Origin: Echria macrotheca
Taxonomy: Eukaryota; Ascomycota; Sordariomycetes; Sordariales; Schizotheciaceae
Direction of reading: 5' to 3'
NCBI GenBank assembly: GCA_030411725.1
Contig: MU839829.1
Coordinates: 2,170,001-2,234,000 of the forward strand
DNA: 64,000 nt
Numbering within the stretch: the first letter of the stretch is position 1; every line of letters starts with the position of its first letter. Position numbers and translations under genes: made by a program. Under the pieces are notes generated by a model. The model was not told the origin of the DNA. It worked only from the letters and a program-made list of their open reading frames with translations, and ran no database searches. Shown in pieces: positions 56,712 to 64,000 of this stretch.

Positions 56712-58937
56712 TCACTGCAATTTCCACCTTGGAGGAGGCCCTGAAGACACTTTGTTTCTGGAGCACTGCATTTTCTACGTCGCCGGAGACGTTGGGGATG
56801 ATTCTTACCAATCGAATGGAGTGGTGGCTGGTGGGGCTGTGTGCTTGCCGCTCCCGTGTGCTTCATCACTAACTAGCTTATCACTGCAATTTCTACCTCG
56901 GAGGAGGCCTTGAATACAGTCTTTTGACGCTGAACAGACTGTATCTTATTCGTTGGGGGGATCTGGCGGTGAGTTCAAGCGTCGCGAGCTCGCACAGTGC
57001 CAGCTGCACTGTCCGATCACTGCAATTTCTACGTCGCTGGAGAGGTTGATTGGAATGAGTCTTTCTGATCCAACCACTTTCTTGCGGAGCTGCTGTGGCA
57101 ACGAAAATCACAATATCACTGCATTTTCTACGCTGATGGAGACGTTCGTAGACTAAAGCCTGGCGGTACGTACCTAGGTAACTTTTTGATCAAGGTTATG
57201 GTTCACTGCACTTTCTACCCCGACAGAGAGGGTAACCACCTAGGAAGTGCGAGCAAGAAAGCGCAAGTTAGCTGCCTACTTGTCATAACTGCAGTTTATA
57301 TACTGAAGGAGGGTTGTTCAGACTGAGAAACAAAAACGGACGCGGTGTATCATTGCGGACTCTGCCTCGGAAAAGATGTCATGAACTTCTACGGCGATTT
57401 GATAGTATTCTTGGATCTGGGTCCGCATCACGACGTAAACAAGATGGGCAGGCTGTGGGAAGTAGGTTAAATCATGAGTGTACTACGGTCAGCCCTGAGG
57501 GAATGAGGAGTTTCATCGAGAAAAAAAGATTGCGCGATGCGGTCTCAAAACTGTGCTGCAGATGCGGGACAGGAGAAGACTGGAGGGAAAACTACCTATA
57601 CCTAAGACACCCCCTTGATCGTGCACCATATCACTGCAATTTCTAAGCTGATGGAGGCCTTGACGAGGGAGACAAATGAACAAAAAGATCTTTACGTAAA
57701 AGCTGGAAACTGTCCCCCAATGCACTGCATTTTCTACACCGCTGGAGCAGTTGAAGGCCAGAGAAGTTGCTGACCAATGCGATGGCTTGCTCCAGGGAAC
57801 TCATCCTGAATCACTGCAATTCCTCTCTCGACAGAGGCCTTGAGAACGAAACAGTGCTTGCAACAAGAGGAGACGGACTGGAATATATCTAGAGATATCT
57901 ACTTCACTAGAGAGGTTGAGGAAAGGGGGCAGCGGAGGTCAACTACCTACTCGTCTTTCTTGACTGTGGGCTTACCGTGATGAACGCCCATTCAGGCTGA
58001 AGTACAAGACAATGACTGCTTGTTTTAGAGATGCTTTCGGTTTAGCGTTAATCTAGCAACCCGCGGCTCTGCGGTCACTGCAATTTCTACGCCGTTGGAG
58101 ACGTTTGAGAATGAGTAGAAGAGAGAGCCGGGGGCAAAGCTCTTTCTCTAAATAATTGCGACCCGCCTTCTGATCTCATCACTGCAACTTCTACGCTGAT
58201 GGAGACGTCGTAAACCAAGGCCCAGTGGGACGTTAGCTACTTTGTAATTAGGGCTGCGGTTCACTGCACTTTCTGCCCCGAGGGAGTGAGAAGGAGTTTT
58301 CTCCAGAAAAAACAGATGCGCGGTGCGGTCTCAACCATGATGCATGCAGATGCTGGACAGGAGAAGAGGGGGAAAAAAAACTATGACATCCCCCGCGTGA
58401 GCACCACATGTCAACTGCAAGACGGAACGAACGACGAACGATAAACGAAATAAACGCGAATACTCCCCCCTGAGGGGATTTTAGCTTATACGAACGATTG
58501 TACGAGTAGTTTTCCAATCGGCACCACCCCTCTTCAATCGAATTCGAGAGCGCTCCAAAGCGTTGGGTGAGCAGCATGGGATTCAGCTTGGATACGAGGC
58601 TTTTGGCATGAGAAAACACGGTATGGAGATCCAGGGAGTAGAAATTTTACTTCTACCGAGACTGGGCCTATTTTCCTTATGCCCTTTTCGCTTTGAGCCG
58701 CTGTTGCAGGTATCTATTTTGTAGTATAGGACCTACCTAGCTCAGCATGCCCTAACACACATCAGGTGTCTTCGCCGGAGCCTCCAGCTCACTGGGCACC
58801 AAATGATACAAGCAAACCATCATGTAATATCACTGCAATTTCTACCCTAACGGAGGAAGAAGATGTGGAAGGGGGAAAGGTCAGCCGAGTTTGTTCCGCT
58901 GTTCAAACCCTCCGCCAGAGTAGAAAATGCAGTGATA
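56712..58937 (+). repeat. Array of ~15 diverged copies of a ~33-bp hairpin-like motif, non-coding
   Basis: The core TCACTGCAATTTCTAC is followed by 6-9 variable bases, GGAG and a [A/G]CGTTGA-like end. Copies start near 56712, 56763, 56881, 57017, 57116, 57203, 57283 (weak), 57631, 57722, 57811, 58075, 58179, 58261 (weak 3' half) and 58830 on the plus strand, with a further inverted copy at 58935-58900; a very weak one is near 57893. Spacing is mostly 84-136 bp, so copies are separated by unrelated spacers. In many copies the bases after CT can pair with bases before the end: ACG/CGT, ACCC/GGGT, AAG/CTT, CCTC/GAGG. Longer blocks are also duplicated: 57116-57225 resembles 58179-58285, and 57500-57620 resembles 58285-58410. 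No frame over 123 codons exists. Possible structured non-coding RNA locus or minisatellite. Confidence 0.75.
58828..58937. repeat. Inverted pair of the array motif (18-bp arms)
   Basis: TATCACTGCAATTTCTAC at 58828-58845 is matched by its reverse complement with one mismatch at 58920-58937, with a 74-bp loop. This is the only place where two copies face each other. Confidence 0.85.
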
Positions 58938-59363
58938 TACCCTGTCCTCGAATCCTGTCGACCACCGGATTTGGTGAAATGCACTGGAGGGCGGCCAGCT
59001 CGGTGATTGGCCAATCCATCTCAGAGATTACCGGAATAGGAAATGCGGTGACAAGAACGTGTTAGGGCCGTTGGACGGATGCATAGCCGCACCCCCCTCA
59101 CACGGTGTTCACACCTCACCACACACACACACCTGGTAGAAGTAGGCCATCTCAAACTCTCACACACCCTCTGCTCGCCTGGACAGCTCTGTTTGGGCAA
59201 TTACTCCTGACAGAATGCTTCGAGGGATGGCCAATTCTTTTTTCTTTTCTTTTTTTTGTGATGGGACGGTCAAGATCCCATTGTTAGCAGTCTCTAGGTA
59301 GAACTAGCATTACCCTGGACGGGACAGAGGATAATGGATGCAGTGCATCACTTGCGCACCAGC
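58938..59363. other. Non-coding stretch between the array and the esterase gene
   Basis: 3' flank of the esterase gene; a T-rich tract lies near 59236-59258. No gene seen. Confidence 0.4.
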
Positions 59364-60942
59364 CTAATAGCCCGGCTCGTCGTTCCAGTACAGCGTCTCA
59401 TGGAACACCCTATCGACAAGTTAGCCGTGTCCTCTTTATGGGTCCTTTGCAAAACATACTCTGGCCCCGTAGCTTCAAGCTCCCACCCAAACGTCATCTT
59501 GATATACTGCAGCAGATGGCTAGCCACCTTGATGGCCCCGACATCTGTCGGATGCCACTGAGGCCCGATATCGTTGTGCTGCATGATGCCCGTCGTGTTG
59601 AAGAGATGGACAAACGGCTCCGTCTTCTTGCCGGTCCGGGATGACTTCTTGCTCACGCCGTCGTAGGTGACGGGGTTCTCCAGGTACTCGTTCGAGTTGA
59701 ACATCTCGACCGTCTGCCTGACTTCGTTGACGAAGCCTCTGGGTGCGTCAGGAAAGTACGAGTTTCCAGTTTGGTGAAAGCCGAGCCACAGTGCCTGGAG
59801 TCGTTGTTAGTTAGACCTGCTAGATCTAAAAAGGTGACTCTTCATACCATGACTACGATCTTGGCATCTGGCCATTTCCCATGCACCCCCTGGATAATCT
59901 TGGTCAGCGCATCGGCATATACAGCTGCGGAGACATTGTTGTGAGAATTCTGGTCGTTGGTCCCAATGTTGATAACCACGAGATCCGCTGCAGGCTGCTT
60001 GGAAAAGTCCCAAGGTTCCGGGTTGTCTACTGCTTGTAAGAATCGACGGCCAGAGACAGATTCAGGGCTCAGCTTACCGCCGAATGCTTGGGAGGCCCGC
60101 CAGCTCGTATCCGAGGTGTAGAACCATTGATGGACCTGGCCCCGTGGATTCCCCCAGCAATCCTGGTCGGCCGCGCAAATCCCTGGGTATGCTGTGATAC
60201 TGTAGTCCGTATTACCCAGCCCGGCGCCGACGCCACTGTGGTGCATGTCAGATATGTCGGAGCAAACATGGGCCGTGACGCGTGTTTGTCACCGTGACAA
60301 CTTACTATGCCCAGCTTGACAAACCCTCGTATGAAGTGTACATGCCGGCAGCCAGGGAGTCCCCGATGACCTCAATCCTTCGGGCTGCGGGAGGAAGCCG
60401 TATCAATTTCTGTCCAGCCGCCACATGGACCGCATCGATCTGAACACCGTACGCCCAGTTCGTGACTCGCAGCTCGAATGTCCATGGGTTAATCGGGCTC
60501 GTCAAGCTTGAGCCAGGCGTGTCGGGGCTGACCAGAAGATGTGTGGCCCCGGCCGTGATATTGGTGAACTGCCAATCAAGACCTCCGATACGGTATCCTA
60601 CGAGAACCCCTGGGCTTGTCATATTACCAAATGTTATAGCCACCGTCTGTCCCGTGTACCCAAACTTGATACCGGGTGCTCTGGAACCCGGTTAGTCCCG
60701 AGAGAAGGAAGCTGGAGACGGTTATCAACGCACGACCACCAGGACCCGTATTGCGAGTCCCATCGTCCCTGGTACGAAATCTCGGTGGCATTCCGAGGAT
60801 ATGTAGTGAACGAATAGGCCGATCTGTCGATCTTGGTGTTCTTGAAATCGGTGATTCTCACTTGGCCATTCTGAAGGATGGTTGCCGAGACATGGCACAA
60901 GAGTGCAAGGCCGGCTACGGCCAGATACGAAAACGATAGCAT
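59364..60942 (-). CDS. Secreted SGNH/GDSL esterase (carbohydrate-esterase-like)
   Basis: Model: exons 60942-60734, 60680-60306, 60235-60078, 60029-59848, 59794-59460 and 59409-59364, 434 residues. All phases agree. The short last exon adds VFHETLYWNDEPGY, replacing an off-family read-through tail. A signal peptide (FSYLAVAGLALLCHVSA) is followed by a beta-rich N-terminal domain (about 20-165: RWDSQYGSWWSAPG, GQTVAITFGNM) and an SGNH hydrolase domain. That domain has EVIGDSLAAG (nucleophile Ser about 178), GLGNTDYSITAYPGICAAD, VINIGTNDQN (block III) and QWHPTDVGAIK (Asp/His block). This layout resembles family CE2-type acetyl xylan esterases, which remove acetyl groups from plant polysaccharides outside the cell. 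The exact substrate is not proven. An alternative Met lies two codons upstream (60948). The fourth exon is preceded by a 48-nt intron that is stop-free and in frame. Confidence 0.88.
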
Positions 60943-63346
60943 ATCCAATCAACTGAGAACTAGCAGACTGCTAGAGAAGCTGTTTGTGTTGACATGATGA
61001 TGCAACTTATACATCTCTTGGGAGACAGTGCCCGGTCTCTCATTGACGGACGACCGTGTTGGAATAATTGCGCCACTAGGTGCGTAGAACTCGTCGCGAC
61101 GGTAGAATGTGCCATCCCGGCCTTACGGATGTCCAAGTTCCCAGGCTAATTGATGCCGCTCGGGGCAGAGAATTTGAGCGAGCATATGCTCTTCTGCTGT
61201 CCCGTTTGCCTGGCAGACGATCGAGTTGCGGTCCTGTTACCTCTTTGCAAGTAGCCTAGACGGAATGAGGATCTGGTACATATCGAGGTAGGTAGCAGTA
61301 ACTCAGGACGAGTGTACAATACCTAGTTATCCCACATGGTGAGGATTCTGTTGATATGCCTGTTGGCGTTGCTGTGTAGATAATGGGCAAACAAGCCCGG
61401 GAATTGGGCACACCATCTTCTCGGAGGGGACAGCTCCGCGGCCTCGAAACGCGCAGCGGCCTGAATTGGCGATGCAGACTCGCGTCGGCTGCCCACTGAC
61501 CTGTAGTGTACCTTACATAGAGATGCTTCCTGCCTGCCGTTGTATATGGGTGCCGATCTAGGGCTGCAGCAGCCGTGCAGCGAGCGGTTCAGGAATTGGG
61601 ATGGCATTGCAACTCTCGAACAAACCTGGAAATCCATGGTTCGACGGCTGCATCTGACTGATGGAATCGCGGGAAAAACCCCAGTGGTTCCTTCCTCGAT
61701 CCGATCTCGAAAGCTCACGAGCACGCTAGTGTAGCTCGGTGCTGTGCCAGCTGCCGGCATTTCGGCCTGTTTCAAGCCCTCCACAACCAAACACCCAGGC
61801 GCCACACTCTGCGTCTTGAATCCTTCGAGATCCGTCTCTTTGGTTACTCGGCCGTGCATCACACACAGCGCACCGCGATAAGCAGCCCTCGAAGAATGTT
61901 GAACGCGGACACGACATCACACACCCAGCACATGGCAAGGGACATCTGTCAGTCAGTCTGGTCTCGCAATTGACACGGTCTTGGTGCGACGTTGCCGATG
62001 CCACTCCAAAACCCCGAGCCTCGGAATGGACGGACTCGGGTTTGCCCCCAGTTGATCCCCCCTGCTGGCGCGTCCCAAGAACGCTTTTGGTCTTGACAAG
62101 GATCCACGCCGCTAGGACGGATGACAGACCACTGGGAGAAGCGATCCCTTTGCTGGTGCGTGGGAGGACGCGAAGAGACGAGTTGAAGTTGTGAAGAGAC
62201 GCTCGAGCGGTCACTTCTCATCTTGCTGCCGGCCAAATTCAATCTCGTCGACCCGCGAATCGTCGGCGTCCTGGAAGCCGGTCGAGCGAAACATACAGCA
62301 ATTGGCCATGAGACAAAAAGTTTCGACGGCCATAACGTCGTCGTGTGGTCCGGATGCAGCAGGTTTCATGGACGAGGGCGGGCTACGTTATCGATATTAA
62401 TAATATCCCGCGACTCCGTCTTGCACCTTCGTCGCTCTCACAGCACTCTGCACCATCCTGTATTTGCTTTTTGGCTCAATCCCGGAAGGGTGTTGGTTTG
62501 GGCCGTCCACCCATCAGCTGATGCGCGGCGGACGGGGGAGCGACTGTAGAGCTAATTAAGAGCTCACACAGACTCGCCCACAGACGCACACCTTCTCGAC
62601 TGCACCAGCACGGCACTGATTCCAGCTCATCGGATTCGCAGCTCTGGCTCTGCATGTCTCGGGCCCTCTGAAGAAGACGAGCAGCTCAGGCTCCCGTTAT
62701 CGCGGCCGCTGTACGGTTTATTACTGCTCTGTCGAGACGATCCTGCAACGTCGTGGTGTGCGACTGGCCATGTGGAGAAGCAGCGTTGCCAGGCCGTGTA
62801 TCACCACACCACAGAGCTGATTGAAAAAGTTTCCTGCACCCGCCCGAGTCGCATTGCCGCCCGGACGCAACCCCCCTCGTCTCGCTGGGAATCGTCCCTG
62901 GCATACAAAACGCCGCCGATTCGCCCTCACCACCCGTCCCATTCTCTCCGATTGCCATGGCCTCGATGACCATCGTCGCCCACGGGGAACAATGACGCCG
63001 AGCGCGCCCCCGACGTCGCCGATCCATACACACTTCTTCCGGTGCCGCATTCCACTTCCGCCCTCTCCAGTCCTTCCCCCTTTCGCGAGCCCCGTAGCGG
63101 CGCCGGCGCCCCCTACCCCGCAGCGCCGCTCTCCAACCCGCAACACTTGGTCATCCGTCCGAGCCCGACCAGTCATAGGATATTAGTCCCAGGCACGTCT
63201 TTCCCGCTCTGTGCGCCGTCCCCAGGCGGGACTCTGCATCGGGGGTGCTTCGCCGTGCCAGGTCGGACGTAAACTCGGGACCCGACCACTCGCCCGGCGT
63301 CGATCTCTAGCACGAGGGCTTCGGGACGCTCGTCGCCAGGCCAAAG
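60943..63346. other. 2.4-kb intergenic region between divergent genes
   Basis: Promoters of the esterase gene (left, -) and the CNL1-like gene (right, +) must lie here. Overlapping frames of up to 179 codons on both strands lack motifs. No other gene is supported. Confidence 0.4.
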
Positions 63347-63865
63347 ATGTCGTCACAAAATACCGCCAGTGCGGTGCCGGACACACAATTGGGCCTGACC
63401 AGCGAAGAGATACAGCTCCTACGGCAAGGGCAGCATGCGGTGGCCGCGAACGGCTCAACATCATCACGCGCGGCAAGTCGCGCTTCCTCGCAAGGACTGC
63501 TCATGTTGGATTCGTCGTCATTATCGGCGCTCGGGCGGCATTTTGATCGAGTCATGCAACACATCCAGCAACAGCTTGAATATCTGTCGGAACAGTCGCA
63601 GATCGTCACCATGCACGTTTACGACCGCGCGGGGAACCTGATCGACAACGCCGATGCCGAGATCGCCCGCTACCACGAGATCATACGCCAGATTGACGAG
63701 CTCGAGCTCGACTTTGACCGTATCGCCCATATCCGCGATATTGTCCGCGACTTCCGCCATCGCGCCGAAGAGCTCGAGCGTGAGCTGGAGCGGTCCAGCA
63801 GCTCTAGGAGGCATAAGCATGGACACCACGGTCACGGACATTCGAGCTCGAGATCGCATCGCTGA
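63347..63865 (+). CDS. BLOC-1 subunit CNL1-like coiled-coil protein
   Basis: Single-exon frame of 172 residues. LGLTSEEIQLLRQGQHAV opens the conserved part, then a Ser-rich linker (ASRASSQGLLMLD) and a helix-rich core (LSALGRHFDRVMQHIQQQ, LEYLSEQSQIVT, DRAGNLIDNADAEIARY, IDELELDFDRIAHIRDIV). The C-terminus ends in a His/Ser-rich tail. The order matches fungal CNL1, the Snapin/BLOC1S4-related subunit of the BLOC-1 complex, which acts in endosomal maturation in the cytosol. The His-rich tail is not a family feature and is probably disordered. Similarity is judged from memory of the family pattern, so paralogous small coiled-coil proteins remain possible. Confidence 0.75.
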   Translation: MSSQNTASAVPDTQLGLTSEEIQLLRQGQHAVAANGSTSSRAASRASSQGLLMLDSSSLSALGRHFDRVMQHIQQQLEYLSEQSQIVTMHVYDRAGNLIDNADAEIARYHEIIRQIDELELDFDRIAHIRDIVRDFRHRAEELERELERSSSSRRHKHGHHGHGHSSSRSHR

Positions 63866-64000
63866 GGGTGGACCAATTATACACGAAGAGACCAAGAGAA
63901 GAAGAAGAGGCGACTCTGGACGACGAGAAGGCTGGCGGGTATACCGTCAGCGACCAATTGAAGAAGTGCGGGCTCGCGTCACACGACATACTATACAGCT
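63866..64000. other. 3' flank of the CNL1-like gene
   Basis: Window end; no further gene start is visible on the plus strand. Confidence 0.4.

Noticed and set aside
56712..58937. CRISPR array, including resemblance of AATTTCTAC to the start of type V direct repeats
   Set aside because: Fungal chromosome, no cas genes, copies too diverged and spacers irregular (50-560 bp). The shared nine bases are a coincidence.
59348..59460. Read-through C-terminus of the esterase
   Set aside because: A GTATGT donor at 59459 and GATAG acceptor at 59410 give the family-typical YWNDEP ending in phase.

Overview
This is a euchromatic-looking stretch of a filamentous ascomycete genome (Pezizomycotina, most likely a Sordariomycete). 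The signs are short spliceosomal introns of mostly 42-80 nt with GTATGT/GTAAGT-type donors and CTAAC/CTGAC branch sites, GC-rich exons, fungal-specific families (Pth11/rhodopsin-like membrane protein, LaeA-like methyltransferase, sterigmatocystin-type O-methyltransferase, OPT transporter, 14-TM MFS pump, hybrid histidine kinase) and a LINE relic whose damage looks like repeat-induced point mutation. Gene models below were built by hand, joining exons so that splice signals, phase and known family motifs all agree.

Layout. 0-5 kb: the last 45 codons of an unknown gene, then a hybrid histidine kinase with PAS, GAF, kinase and receiver domains (+). 8.1-8.7 kb: a small Dabb (stress-responsive A/B barrel) protein with a 23-nt exon (+). 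8.85-22 kb: four widely spaced minus-strand genes, namely an SRPBCC-fold protein, a DHA-type MFS transporter, a family-2 O-methyltransferase and a LaeA/TAM-type methyltransferase. These are tailoring, export and regulatory functions without any backbone synthase. 25-32.6 kb: housekeeping genes, namely molybdopterin synthase large subunit (MoaE, -), an RBM5/RBM10-type splicing factor (+) and an OPT oligopeptide transporter (-). 32.6-37.9 kb is gene-poor, with an assembly gap between homopolymers and an intron-containing tRNA-Pro(AGG). 37.9-43.3 kb: a mitochondrial-type HAD phosphatase and a large disordered, coiled-coil protein (both -). 46-49 kb: a degraded LINE reverse-transcriptase fragment, an acidic Cys-containing hypothetical gene and a locus of short repeats. 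51-56.2 kb: a seven-helix rhodopsin-domain protein and a disordered Ser/Pro-rich protein (both +). 56.7-58.95 kb: a non-coding array of about 15 diverged copies of a roughly 33-bp hairpin-like motif. 59.4-61 kb: a secreted SGNH/GDSL esterase (-). 63.3-63.9 kb: a BLOC-1 CNL1-like subunit (+).

Most interesting: (i) the hairpin-motif array at 56.7-58.95 kb, which has no ORF, internal segmental duplications and one inverted pair; (ii) a 6-nt microexon in the LaeA-like gene, flanked by two complete canonical introns; (iii) the same-strand set of tailoring-type genes at 8.85-22 kb without a core enzyme.
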